Below are positions 41,365-52,191 of a stretch of DNA of 64,000 nt, one piece after another (the first letter of the stretch is position 1; each line of letters starts with the position of its first letter). The position numbers and the translations under genes are program-made. Under the pieces are notes generated by a model that was not told the origin of the DNA, searched no databases, and saw only the letters and a program-made list of their open reading frames with translations. Location: positions 1-64,000 of the forward strand of contig JAKSJO010000011.1 in assembly GCA_024398125.1 (NCBI GenBank). The letters run 5' to 3'. The DNA comes from Bacteroidales bacterium. Its GTDB lineage: Bacteria > Bacteroidota > Bacteroidia > Bacteroidales > UBA932.

Positions 41365-43023
41365 ATGCAGAAACTCACCCAAAAAGACAACTTCATCCTC
41401 AGATTCGAGGAGGCTGTAAAGTCATGCTGGAACAATCCGGCGCTGGATGATTTTAGTAAATCAAGCGTTACCTACGGCGAGCTCGCAAAGGATCTTGAGA
41501 CCATGATTCTTCTTTGGAAAGCAGCCGGTCTCAAGAAGGGAGACAAGGTGGCGATCAACGCGCGAAGCAGCGCGACCTGGACCAAGGTATTCCTCGCTTC
41601 ACAGGTAGGCGGTTTCATCTCCGTCCAGCTCTTCAACGGATTCACACCATCGGATACAGCCAGTCTGGTCAACCATTCTGATTCACGTATCCTTTATACA
41701 GAGAAGGCCACATTCGAGAAGATGGATTTCGAGTCTATCTCCGAGATCATTGCAGCAATCGACTGCAACACCGGCGAACTTCTCGCTTCTCGCGGAAACT
41801 TTGCGGAACTGTACGCAAAGCGCGATGAGATCTTCGCCGAGGCTCATCCAAAGGGACTGAGCGCCGACGATGTATGCTTCGACGCACGCGACCTTGACGA
41901 CATCGCAGCCATCATGTACACATCCGGTTCTACCGGAAACCCTAAGGGCGTGATGCTTACCAACCGCAACTTCAGCGCTAACGTTCTCGAAGTTCCGAAC
42001 CACTTCCCATTCCACCGCGGCGAGAACTACGTCAGCGTACTCCCATACGCACACATCTTCGGACTTACCGTGGACATGCTCATTCCTATGTGTCTCGGAA
42101 TGCACCTCGTGGTTCTCGGCCTTCCACCGGTGCCAAGTTTCCTCAAACCGGCGCTCCGCCAGTACAACCCACGCCTGTTCTTCGCAGTTCCTCTCATCCT
42201 TACCAAGATGCTTGAGGATACCATCGGAGAATTCATGCACAGCAAGACCGGCGAGGCTAAACTCGAGGAGCCTGAGAAGCACGAGGATTTCTGCGAGGCA
42301 CTTGCCACCATCTTCATGAAGGCGTTCGGAAAGAACTGCGAATACATCGTCACCGGCGGCGCAGCCATCCCCGAGCACCTCGAGAAGCTCATGGTTGAAA
42401 AGCTCAAGGTTCCGTTCATTACCGGATACGGCATGACCGAGACTGCTCCCGTCATCAGCGTAGGCCACAAGGGCACATACAAGCTCAAGGAATGCGGAGA
42501 ATGCCTCGACAAGATCGTCGATGTACGCATCAGCTCGGAAGACCCTGAGAACATCCCTGGAGAGATCCAGGTCAGAGGAGAGATTGTCTTCAGCGGCTAC
42601 TACAAGAACCCTGAAGCTACTGCGGCAGCTTTCACCGAAGACGGATGGTTCCGTACCGGCGACCTCGCTACCATGGACAATGACAGGAGCCTGTTCATCG
42701 TTGGACGCAGCAAGAACATGATTCTTTCTTCAAACGGCCAGAACATCTTCCCTGAGGAGATTGAAGTCGTCCTCAATGCCCTTCCTTATGTAGGAGAATC
42801 ACTCATCGTTGACCGCAAGGACAGACTCGTGGCTCTCATCGTTCCCGATGCGAATACCACCGCCGAGGTCGACGCCGAGGCGCTCAAGAACGTCATGGAC
42901 GCGAACCTCAAGGCCCTCAACAAGAAGATTCCAGGATACTCCCAGGTTGCTTCGTACGAGATACATTTCGAGCCGTTTGCAAAGACCCCGAAGGGCAGCA
43001 TACGCCGTTTCATGTACAAATAA
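41365..43023 (+). CDS. Acyl-CoA or acyl-ACP synthetase (AMP-binding enzyme)
   Basis: The 552-residue ANL-family enzyme has the P-loop-like IMYTSGSTGNPKGVMLT, GYGMTETAP, the hinge region TGDLATMDNDRSLFIVGR and the C-terminal Lys in FAKTPKGSIRRF. It adenylates fatty acids and transfers them to CoA or ACP. As first gene of an operon with fabF, fabZ, fabI and fabG, acyl-ACP synthetase activity that recycles fatty acids is plausible. The acceptor cannot be decided from sequence. Confidence 0.9.
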   Translation: MQKLTQKDNFILRFEEAVKSCWNNPALDDFSKSSVTYGELAKDLETMILLWKAAGLKKGDKVAINARSSATWTKVFLASQVGGFISVQLFNGFTPSDTASLVNHSDSRILYTEKATFEKMDFESISEIIAAIDCNTGELLASRGNFAELYAKRDEIFAEAHPKGLSADDVCFDARDLDDIAAIMYTSGSTGNPKGVMLTNRNFSANVLEVPNHFPFHRGENYVSVLPYAHIFGLTVDMLIPMCLGMHLVVLGLPPVPSFLKPALRQYNPRLFFAVPLILTKMLEDTIGEFMHSKTGEAKLEEPEKHEDFCEALATIFMKAFGKNCEYIVTGGAAIPEHLEKLMVEKLKVPFITGYGMTETAPVISVGHKGTYKLKECGECLDKIVDVRISSEDPENIPGEIQVRGEIVFSGYYKNPEATAAAFTEDGWFRTGDLATMDNDRSLFIVGRSKNMILSSNGQNIFPEEIEVVLNALPYVGESLIVDRKDRLVALIVPDANTTAEVDAEALKNVMDANLKALNKKIPGYSQVASYEIHFEPFAKTPKGSIRRFMYK

Positions 43024-43070
43024 ATGATTATCTTTGGGCGCGGCCCACAACCCCGCACCCAAATAATGAT

Positions 43071-44315
43071 ATGGAAAAGAGAGTAGTAATAACAGGACAG
43101 GGCATCATCAGCCCTATAGGAAACAACATTGCAGAATACTGGGACGGTCTCAGGAACGGCCGCTGCGGCATCGAGAAGCTGGAAGATTTTCCAGAGTACG
43201 AGCTCAGCGTAAAGGTAGCTGCAAGAGTCAAGAACTTCAACCCGCTGGACTATGGCATGAACGCAGGCGAGAAGCGCCGCAGCGATCCATACTGCCATTA
43301 TGCAATGGCAGCAGCTGCACAGGCTGTAGCCGAGAGCGGTCTCGTATCGGGCGAGAACATCGAGCCGGAGCGTTTCGGAGTCTACATGGGTTCCGGAATC
43401 GGAGGCATCGACATCTTCATCAAGCAGGCCAAGGTCATGTTCGACGAAGGTCCATCAAGAATCTCGCCTCTGTTCATCCCTATGATGATTCCGAACATCG
43501 CAGGAGGAAACATCGCCATCAAGTTCAACGCCCAGGGCCCATGCGTCACCAACGTAGCGGCATGTGCGACCAGTACCAACTCCATCGGTGAGGCATACCT
43601 CGCCGTCAAGTACGGACGTGCTGACGCCATCATCGCCGGCGGAAGCGAGGCTGCAATAACCCCACTGACCATAGGCGGTTTCGCAAACTGCAAGGCTCTG
43701 ACCCTCGAAGAGGATCCTAAGAAAGCCTGTCTCCCATTCGATATCCGCAGAGGCGGTTTCGTGCTTGGCGAGGGCGCTGGAGCCATCATCCTCGAGGAGT
43801 ATGAGCACGCAAAGGCACGCGGAGCGAACATCATCGCCGAGGTTTGCGGTTACGGCTGTACCTGCGACGCATACCACTATACCGCACCACGCGCTGACGG
43901 CGTTCCTGCAGCACGCGCTATCCGTCAGGCCCTCGACGAGGCTGGCTGGAAGGAAGGCGAAAGCATGTATTTCAATGCACATGGAACAGGAACCCACCTC
44001 AACGACCTTACCGAGACCGCAGCGCTCAAGATCGCTGTAGGCGAGGAGGAGGCTCACAAGGTATCCATCAGCTCGACCAAGTCGATGACAGGCCACATGA
44101 TTGGCGGAACAGGCGCTGCGGAGATCATCGCATGCGCGCTTGCCCTCCAGAACAACATCGTCCCTCCTACCATCGGTCTCGAGCAGCCGGATCCTGAATG
44201 CGACCTCGACTACACCCCGCAGGTGGCTCGCGAGCGCAAGCTCGACATCGCCATTTCGAATTCCCTGGGCTTCGGTGGACACAATGTATGTGTCGCCCTT
44301 CGCCCGATCAGATAA
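43071..44315 (+). CDS. fabF: 3-oxoacyl-ACP synthase II (KAS II)
   Basis: The 414-residue condensing enzyme has the Cys165 nucleophile in VAACATSTNSIGEAY, His304 in NAHGTGT and His342 in MTGHMIGGTGAAE, the Cys-His-His triad of FabF and FabB. It extends acyl-ACP with malonyl-ACP. It lies 47 bases after the acyl-activating gene and leads into fabZ. Confidence 0.95.
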   Translation: MEKRVVITGQGIISPIGNNIAEYWDGLRNGRCGIEKLEDFPEYELSVKVAARVKNFNPLDYGMNAGEKRRSDPYCHYAMAAAAQAVAESGLVSGENIEPERFGVYMGSGIGGIDIFIKQAKVMFDEGPSRISPLFIPMMIPNIAGGNIAIKFNAQGPCVTNVAACATSTNSIGEAYLAVKYGRADAIIAGGSEAAITPLTIGGFANCKALTLEEDPKKACLPFDIRRGGFVLGEGAGAIILEEYEHAKARGANIIAEVCGYGCTCDAYHYTAPRADGVPAARAIRQALDEAGWKEGESMYFNAHGTGTHLNDLTETAALKIAVGEEEAHKVSISSTKSMTGHMIGGTGAAEIIACALALQNNIVPPTIGLEQPDPECDLDYTPQVARERKLDIAISNSLGFGGHNVCVALRPIR

Positions 44316-44367
44316 AAGCTGTCCCCGGGATAGCTGAAAAGACGCAACTGACAAACCTGAAACCTAA

Positions 44368-44808
44368 ATGAATAGAGAAGAATTAAAGCAGCTCATGCCG
44401 CACAGAGAGCCTATGCTCCTTATCGATGAGTGCGAAATCATTGACGAGACCCATGTCGAGTCAAAATATACCATACGTGACAACGAGTTTTTCACAACAG
44501 GACACTTCCCTGGATTTCCTGTAGTTCCCGGAGTGATTCTATGCGAGATCATGGCCCAGGGCGGTATACGCCTCATCTCGGAGGATGAGCTCAAGGCCGG
44601 TACAGCATTCTATGCGGCCATCGACAACGCCAAGTTCAAGAACTCGGTATTCCCAGGCGACACTGTCATCACCACTGCCCACCTGGCCGGACGCAAGGGC
44701 CCGGCAGTATTCATTGACGCAAAGGCTACCGTGAACGGCAGACTCTGCTGCTCGGGCAAGCTTACATTCATGATTGTTCCAAACGACAAACTTTACAACA
44801 AGGCATAA
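44368..44808 (+). CDS. fabZ: 3-hydroxyacyl-ACP dehydratase FabZ-like
   Basis: The 146-residue hot-dog protein has the catalytic His46 in TGHFPGFPVVPG and Glu60 in ILCEIMAQ, with MPHREPMLLIDE at the start. It dehydrates 3-hydroxyacyl-ACP. The stop overlaps the fabI start (TAATG). Confidence 0.93.
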   Translation: MNREELKQLMPHREPMLLIDECEIIDETHVESKYTIRDNEFFTTGHFPGFPVVPGVILCEIMAQGGIRLISEDELKAGTAFYAAIDNAKFKNSVFPGDTVITTAHLAGRKGPAVFIDAKATVNGRLCCSGKLTFMIVPNDKLYNKA

Positions 44809-45635
44809 TGGCATACGGATTACTCAAAGGAAAGAAAGGCATAATCTCCGGCGCTCTCAATGAGCAGTCCATTGCCTGGAAAGCGGCACTCAAGGCCGTG
44901 GAGGAAGGTGCCGAGATCGTTCTTACAAATGCTCCGGTATCTCTCAGACTCGGCACGATAAATGAGCTTGCAGAGCAATGCAACGCTCCGCTCATTCCGG
45001 CCGACGCCACCTCGGTAGAGGATCTTGAAAAGTTGGTTGACGGCGCCATGGAACACTTCGGAGGCAAGTTCGACTTCGTTCTCCACTCCATCGGCATGTC
45101 TCCAAACGTCCGCAAGGGCCGTCCTTACGACGATATCAACTACGACTATCTCGGAAAGACCCTCGATATCTCTGCAATATCGCTTCACAAGATGCTCAGC
45201 GTGCTCTACAAGAAAGACGCCCTCAACGAGTGGGGATCTGTCGTAGCCCTCACATACATCGCTGCACAGCGCACCTTCGACGGATACAGCGACATGGCTG
45301 ACGCAAAGGCTCTCCTCGAGTCCATCACCCGCAGCTTCGGCCTCAGGTACGGCAAGGAGAGACATGTCCGCATCAACACAATCTCGCAGTCTCCTACCAA
45401 GACCACCGCAGGCAGCGGCATCGCCGGAATGCAGGATATGTTCGCATACGCCGATGCAATGTCTCCTCTCGGAAACGCCACAGCTTCGGATTGTGCAGAC
45501 TACATTACCAGCATGTTCTCGGACCTTACCAGACATGTCACCATGCAGAACCTCTATCATGATGGAGGATTCTCGGCAACAGGCCTGACCGCAGAAGTGG
45601 TCGAGGCATTCACCAAAGGACTAAAAAACGAATAA
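44808..45635 (+). CDS. fabI: Enoyl-ACP reductase (NADH), FabI type
   Basis: The 275-residue SDR-family enzyme has the divergent FabI nucleotide motif (IISGALNEQSIAW), Tyr150 in LTYIAAQ, and Tyr160 with Lys167 in GYSDMADAK (Tyr-x6-Lys). It reduces the enoyl-ACP double bond, the last step of each elongation cycle, and is the family inhibited by triclosan. It follows fabZ with overlap and precedes fabG by one base. Confidence 0.94.
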   Translation: MAYGLLKGKKGIISGALNEQSIAWKAALKAVEEGAEIVLTNAPVSLRLGTINELAEQCNAPLIPADATSVEDLEKLVDGAMEHFGGKFDFVLHSIGMSPNVRKGRPYDDINYDYLGKTLDISAISLHKMLSVLYKKDALNEWGSVVALTYIAAQRTFDGYSDMADAKALLESITRSFGLRYGKERHVRINTISQSPTKTTAGSGIAGMQDMFAYADAMSPLGNATASDCADYITSMFSDLTRHVTMQNLYHDGGFSATGLTAEVVEAFTKGLKNE

Positions 45636-45636
45636 T

Positions 45637-46383
45637 ATGGGATTACTTGACGGAAAGGTAGCTCTCGTAACAGGAGCAGCCAAGGGCATCGGACGTGCGA
45701 TAGCCCTCAGATTCGCACAGGAAGGCGCAGACGTTGCCTTCACCGACCTCGCCATCAACGAGGCGGCACAGCAGACCATCGCAGATCTCGAGGCTTACGG
45801 CCACAAGGTTCGCGCATACGCTTCAGACGCATCTTCATTCGAGCAGACAGAGGCTGTGGTCGCTGAGATCCACAAGGAGTTCGGACGCATCGACATCCTT
45901 GTAAACAACGCAGGTATCACCAAGGACGGACTCATGATGCGCATGAGCGAAGCTCAGTGGGACATGGTCATCAACGTGAACCTCAAGTCAGCATTCAACT
46001 TCATCCACGCAGTCGTTCCTATCATGGCCCGTCAGCGTGAGGGAAGCATCATCAATATGTCCAGCGTAGTAGGCGTAAGCGGAAATGCGGGCCAGTGCAA
46101 CTACTCTGCGTCAAAGGCAGGTATGATCGGCCTCGCCAAGTCCATCGCAAAGGAGATGGGACCTCGCGGCATCCGCGCAAACTGCATCGCTCCTGGATTC
46201 ATCATCTCGGACATGACAGAGAAGCTTCCTGAGGAGGTTCGCAACGAGTGGGTAAAGACAATCCCTCTCCGTCGCGGCGGTACCGTAGACGAGGTTGCAA
46301 AGGTTGCAGTCTTCCTCGGTTCCGAGCTCTCATCATACGTCAGCGGCCAGGTTATCCACTGCTGCGGCGCAATGAATTGCTAA
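45637..46383 (+). CDS. fabG: 3-oxoacyl-ACP reductase FabG
   Basis: The 248-residue SDR has the TGAAKGIGRAIALRFA nucleotide motif, NNAGIT, a Ser in MSSVVGVSGN, and Tyr156 and Lys160 in YSASKAG. It reduces 3-oxoacyl-ACP with NADPH. It is the last gene of the operon and is followed by a terminator. Confidence 0.95.
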   Translation: MGLLDGKVALVTGAAKGIGRAIALRFAQEGADVAFTDLAINEAAQQTIADLEAYGHKVRAYASDASSFEQTEAVVAEIHKEFGRIDILVNNAGITKDGLMMRMSEAQWDMVINVNLKSAFNFIHAVVPIMARQREGSIINMSSVVGVSGNAGQCNYSASKAGMIGLAKSIAKEMGPRGIRANCIAPGFIISDMTEKLPEEVRNEWVKTIPLRRGGTVDEVAKVAVFLGSELSSYVSGQVIHCCGAMNC

Positions 46384-46447
46384 TAAGCCAGATTCGCTTC
46401 GCGAGAGACTTTTTCTCTCGCGTATATATACCAAAATACAATCAGAG

Positions 46448-46475
46448 AAGACGGTCCCTCGGGGCCGTCTTTATC
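46448..46475 (+). terminator. Terminator after fabG
   Basis: A nine-pair stem on AGACGG/CCGTCT (46449-46457 with 46462-46470), then a short T-rich tail. A GATTCGCTTCGCGAGA motif just before it also occurs in the 190-bp repeats. Confidence 0.65.
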
Positions 46476-46497
46476 TTTACTGCACAAGGTCCTTGCG

Positions 46498-49400
46498 TCA
46501 TTTCTTTATTTCCAGGCGGACAGGGCCAAGAAGGCCTGATGGCAGAAGCGGAGAAGATGCCTCGTAGAACTGCATGCCGGTGTAGGTATGCCGTGCCGCT
46601 CCAGGCTGGAGGTCGCCGATGAGCCTGTTCGGCCAAAGGTTGGTCACCCTGACCTCTATATTGTTCAAACCATCTACCAGATAGTCCGTTACATCGCACA
46701 CGAAAGGAGCCTTCCACAGCGTCACCGGCTCATTGCCATTGATCGATACCTGAGCGATGTTCCTTACATCTCCAAGGTCCAGGATGACACTGGTGCCTTC
46801 CTCATGGCTGAAGTTGAATTCCGCGGTATAGAAAGCCGTTCCGGAGAAATATCTCACGTCTTCGTCGGCATTGAGCGACAGAGACTCCAGTTCCGCCATA
46901 TCGATATCCCCAGGTGTCGCAAAACGGCTTTCAAAGCTCAGATGCCAAGGTCCAGGAACGGCAATAACATCAACCGTAACAGGTTTGGCGACCACATTGG
47001 AATCATCGCATTTCCCGGCAAAGACAACGAAAACGGCATCATGCTGCACAAGATCCAGATTGACTTCCGTACGGTCTCCCGACATCCGATAGCTGACATC
47101 GGAGATAAGTCCGCCAACAGGATCCCACAGCTGCGGTTTGAGTCCGTGGACATTGAACGATACTGTCGCAGACAAAGCATCATCTGATGGGTTGCTGACC
47201 CACCATACCTGTATATTGCCAAGATCCCTGTGAACAAAATCCAACGCCTCATCAGTCTCATAATCGGCAGGAACGCCCTCCAGAGCCTTTTCCAGAGAAT
47301 CAAACACATTGCGTCCTTCCAGATCAGCCCAGCCGTTCGTGACTATCCTGGCTCCAGCGGAGGCCAGTTCCCTCAGCTTCGAAAGCACCTCCGGTGACAT
47401 ACGTCCACAGTTGCGGTCCAGGACAAGGACACTGTACTCCATGCCCCCAGGAACCGTCAGACGGCCTTTTCCACCGACTTCCAGCAAACCGGTCAATGCT
47501 GACGGGCTGATAAAGTCAAATGCATATCCGACCGGGACGTCCGGCAGTCCGAAGCCATACTGTGCGGTCACATTGCTGTCCTCGCCATAGTAATAGAGGA
47601 TGTCAGCCACATAGCGGCCCTGCTGCAGCATATATGACGACCTTGCAGCGTAATCCATCCAATCCTTTGCAAGCGGAGCCCAGGTATCATGGCGGTTGAA
47701 CCACTGACCATACTTGAGCAGACCAAGACCAGGCACATGTACGTCATCAGGCTGGTGGGCGGACTCATGGACAACGAGACGGTTCAGGCCGTGAGCGAAC
47801 TCCATGTCCAGCACAGGCTTGAGGTTCTCCGGACAGAAAGAATAAGCCTGTCCTCCTGTTCCAATGGTAGTGAACGACTCCGCTGCCACATATTTCTGTC
47901 CGTAAAGATGGGCGACCGACGCGGACTCACGTATGTCGGCGATCCCCATAGGGATGGTCGATCCGCCGCTCTCCCGGCCCGGCTTCCAGAAAGCCGACAT
48001 CGGGACCATGGCCGTATGCTTTACGTCCATGCCGTCCACGACATAGACTCTTCCGTTCTCGTGAGATTCAGTCCAGCGGCCCTTCAGGCCATACTCGCGG
48101 ATGATATCATTGAGTCTGTCATAGTTCTCGGAGACAAGCTCTCCCAAGGTCTTTCGGAAGTCAAAGAGGAAGCTTTCGGTCGATTCAGAATCCTCCAACA
48201 CCTCTCCGGCAAGCGCGGGAAGCCATGGAACAAGGTCATATCCGCGACGTTTGAGAAACTGTTCAGCGAGAGCCGGAGTCCAGTTCTCCTGACCGGCTTC
48301 ATAACTGTCGGTTAGAAGATTCCGGATGCCCCTCTCTCCCATGAGCCCGCCGGCCGCCTCGCGGCACATGTCCAGATATGTATGGAAATAGCGGTTCCAG
48401 GCGTCAGGATCAAGCTTGTCGACCTCCAGACCGGTCGCTTCTTCAGGCGCCGGGGTGTTCTTCTTGCCGGTCAGGGAATAGCCAAAGCGATATATCTTCC
48501 AGCGTCCTTCAGGAGCATCCCAGACAAGGCGTCCATCCTTGAATCTGTCTGTCAGGACCACTGTACGCGATGCCGAAATCCCGGCAGGAGTCGGATATTC
48601 GGCAAGGTCATGCGGAGCCGCAAAGGCCGCCTTTTCGGAGGCATGGTTTACACGGGCCGACGATTCCAGCTGAAACTCATACACACGGGAAGCGCTCCCT
48701 TTATACTCAAGGCGAAAGAATCTTGCTGAAACCGGCTCGAAGGTGACTGTCTGGATGGAAGAAGTGGACGAAGGAATAGTCACTATATCGAAATAGTGGA
48801 TACCGTCAATGCTGCCGGACAGCACCGCCGTGGTGTCTCCCGGGGCATTTGCCCACTGGCGGCGAGGACGATTGTCGGCCAGGGTGACATTTCTGAATGT
48901 CTGTTGTGACGGGAATTCGTACTGGATCCAGCTTTCATCGGAGAAAGTGGCGTAGTCATCGTCTTCCATCGCAGGCAGGGATGCTTTGCCGCTTGACGAA
49001 GTCAGCCTTGCTCCAAGTTCAGCAAGACTCCTGTCGCTGTCTTCCAGTTTCACCGCCACGACCGCGATGTCCTCATAGAAAGGCTTCTGGATGTCTCCAT
49101 CGGGGTTGTTGAGATATCTTCCTGCAATGGAATAGCCATCGGGAAGCGTGAGATCGACACTGGTCCCTCCTTCGACAATGACGGAACGCCAGACAAGCTT
49201 CTTCATAGCATCAGCCGGCTCGACCCAAGGGCCTCCCATGCAGCTCCAGCCGGGCGAGCTGGCGATAGTGACTTCCATCCCAAGGGAATCCGCCAAAGCT
49301 ATGGCATATCTGAAGGCATCCTTCCAGTCGTCATGCATATAGACCAGACGGTGGTCGACGATGGGCTCCATTTCTATGCCCGCGTTGAAGATATGCACTC

Positions 49401-49623
49401 CCGCGATGCCGGACTCATGCATCCATTCAAGGTCCTTCCTTATGCCCTCCTTTGTGACATTGCCGTCCATCCAGTGCCACCAGACCTGAGGCCTGGCATC
49501 CTGGGGAGGGTTCCGAAAGCCCGCCATAAGCGCGGCCAACTCAGCATCGCCTCTTTTCCCACACGAAGCGGAAAGAAGCATCAGCACGCCGACCAGAAAT
49601 ATGAACAGGCGGTTTCCTTTCAT
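46498..49623 (-). CDS. Glycoside hydrolase family 106-like lipoprotein (alpha-L-rhamnosidase)
   Basis: The 1,041-residue protein has a lipoprotein signal (MLLSASC), then the GH106 pattern FRNPPQDARPQVWWHWMDGN with KDLEWMHESGIAGVHIFN, a long barrel region (SPGWSCMGGPWVEP, WTESHENGRVYVVDG, YVAAESFTTIG) and C-terminal beta sandwiches including a jelly roll. GH106 enzymes release rhamnose from pectin side chains and RG-II. It ends a four-gene minus-strand operon of GH3, CE1, GH28 and GH106 with gaps of 11, 6 and 1 bases. Confidence 0.9.
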   Translation of the reverse strand: MKGNRLFIFLVGVLMLLSASCGKRGDAELAALMAGFRNPPQDARPQVWWHWMDGNVTKEGIRKDLEWMHESGIAGVHIFNAGIEMEPIVDHRLVYMHDDWKDAFRYAIALADSLGMEVTIASSPGWSCMGGPWVEPADAMKKLVWRSVIVEGGTSVDLTLPDGYSIAGRYLNNPDGDIQKPFYEDIAVVAVKLEDSDRSLAELGARLTSSSGKASLPAMEDDDYATFSDESWIQYEFPSQQTFRNVTLADNRPRRQWANAPGDTTAVLSGSIDGIHYFDIVTIPSSTSSIQTVTFEPVSARFFRLEYKGSASRVYEFQLESSARVNHASEKAAFAAPHDLAEYPTPAGISASRTVVLTDRFKDGRLVWDAPEGRWKIYRFGYSLTGKKNTPAPEEATGLEVDKLDPDAWNRYFHTYLDMCREAAGGLMGERGIRNLLTDSYEAGQENWTPALAEQFLKRRGYDLVPWLPALAGEVLEDSESTESFLFDFRKTLGELVSENYDRLNDIIREYGLKGRWTESHENGRVYVVDGMDVKHTAMVPMSAFWKPGRESGGSTIPMGIADIRESASVAHLYGQKYVAAESFTTIGTGGQAYSFCPENLKPVLDMEFAHGLNRLVVHESAHQPDDVHVPGLGLLKYGQWFNRHDTWAPLAKDWMDYAARSSYMLQQGRYVADILYYYGEDSNVTAQYGFGLPDVPVGYAFDFISPSALTGLLEVGGKGRLTVPGGMEYSVLVLDRNCGRMSPEVLSKLRELASAGARIVTNGWADLEGRNVFDSLEKALEGVPADYETDEALDFVHRDLGNIQVWWVSNPSDDALSATVSFNVHGLKPQLWDPVGGLISDVSYRMSGDRTEVNLDLVQHDAVFVVFAGKCDDSNVVAKPVTVDVIAVPGPWHLSFESRFATPGDIDMAELESLSLNADEDVRYFSGTAFYTAEFNFSHEEGTSVILDLGDVRNIAQVSINGNEPVTLWKAPFVCDVTDYLVDGLNNIEVRVTNLWPNRLIGDLQPGAARHTYTGMQFYEASSPLLPSGLLGPVRLEIKK

Positions 49624-49624
49624 T

Positions 49625-51058
49625 TTATCTGAGGACTCTTACGTTTTTGCGGACGATGCGCTTCGCGTCATCCATGTAGAACAATGGACGTGTATCTTCG
49701 TTCTGGAAAGAGAATGTCACCCCATCCATGACGATGTCCTCGGCATGGCGTATCATCATTCCCTTCATCGGCATGGCCTTGTCGCCGCTGAACATATCCG
49801 GATCCGGATACGCCTTTTCCCTTTCGGGCACAGTCTTTATCGCATCTTCCTTCAGTATTCCGCCGACTGCATCCAGACGGATATTGCGCATGGTGACATC
49901 CTTGATATTATGGCCAGGAAGGCCCGCAAAGATCACTCCGAAATAAGGCGCGGTGGATGCTGCGTCCAGATCGCTGATAAGCACGTTCCTTATCGTGCCG
50001 ACAGGGATGCCCTCGGGGCTGCGCATGCGCTGTCCTATCCTGAAGAATATAGGGCTGTCCAGACAGTCGCGCATGACAAGATTGCTGAACACCAGGCCCT
50101 CGACAATACCGCCGTCCATCGACTCAACAACGATGCCTCCACAGAGGTCGAAGCTGCAGTTGCTGACCACGATGTTCTTGAAGCCGCCGCTGGTTTCCGT
50201 TCCAAGCTTGAGGCGTCCCGCGCTGCGGGTCAGGCGTGCCGTGCCTGTATGAGGCGACACGAGGGTCGGTATGGTGTAGGTCGCGTCCATAACGCTTCCG
50301 ACATCATAGCCGCTCATGTGACAGTTGGTGATGACAACGTCACGTGTGTCCACATAGCGGTCCAGAGCGTATGACGCCTTCAGCACGATACCGTCATCAA
50401 AAGGAGAATTGACATTGCAGTTGGAGATACGTACATTGCGGCAGCAGTCCACATCCAGGCCGTCTCTGTTGGTATCGATGGTCAGGCCGTCGATCACCAT
50501 GTCGTCAACGCCAGTCGCAAGCAATGCAAAATGGCCGCTGCGGATCATCTTGAAATCCTTGAGAACCACACGGCGGCAGTTCTTGAGGCTGATGGACTTG
50601 TTTCCTACTCCATCCTTTACGGCATGGTCTCCGTATCCCGGAGAAAGATTGGAGCCGTCGATCAGTCCAGGACCGCTGATGGTGATATCCTCCAGTCCGA
50701 TGCCCCAGATGAGCGAGTTCTGCCAATGGCTGTGTCCGAAATCCTGGTACTGTGGCTGCGGACCCGGTTCAGCAGGATCGAAGCCCTCCCCTTCCGCAGC
50801 ATATATGACTGAGCCCTCTTCGAGGTACAGATGTATATGGCTGGCAAGATGGATCGAATATGAAGCATACTTCCCGGCAGGGAAATAGACCATGCCTCCC
50901 CCTTCCTCGGAAGCGGCCTTGATGGCGGCGTCGATGGCAGGAGAGTCGATTGTCACTCCATCGCCCTTCGCGCCGTAGTCACGGACATTATGAACCGATG
51001 CACCGGCCACTGTCGCCATGCAGACAAGCGACAGGAGCGCAAGAACGAGCTTTTTCAT
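49625..51058 (-). CDS. GH28 polygalacturonase-family enzyme
   Basis: The 477-residue exported protein (signal to GAS near 20) is a right-handed beta-helix with VRDYGAKGDGVTID at the start, TIDTNRDGLDVDCCRNV, SPFDDGIVLKAS (the catalytic Asp pair) and GHFALLATGVDDM. It hydrolyses galacturonan or rhamnogalacturonan. It sits one base from the GH106 gene, which suggests they act on the same pectin. Confidence 0.93.
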   Translation of the reverse strand: MKKLVLALLSLVCMATVAGASVHNVRDYGAKGDGVTIDSPAIDAAIKAASEEGGGMVYFPAGKYASYSIHLASHIHLYLEEGSVIYAAEGEGFDPAEPGPQPQYQDFGHSHWQNSLIWGIGLEDITISGPGLIDGSNLSPGYGDHAVKDGVGNKSISLKNCRRVVLKDFKMIRSGHFALLATGVDDMVIDGLTIDTNRDGLDVDCCRNVRISNCNVNSPFDDGIVLKASYALDRYVDTRDVVITNCHMSGYDVGSVMDATYTIPTLVSPHTGTARLTRSAGRLKLGTETSGGFKNIVVSNCSFDLCGGIVVESMDGGIVEGLVFSNLVMRDCLDSPIFFRIGQRMRSPEGIPVGTIRNVLISDLDAASTAPYFGVIFAGLPGHNIKDVTMRNIRLDAVGGILKEDAIKTVPEREKAYPDPDMFSGDKAMPMKGMMIRHAEDIVMDGVTFSFQNEDTRPLFYMDDAKRIVRKNVRVLR

Positions 51059-51064
51059 ATGGAA

Positions 51065-52183
<1,119 letters not shown>

Positions 52184-52191
52184 CTATAGAA

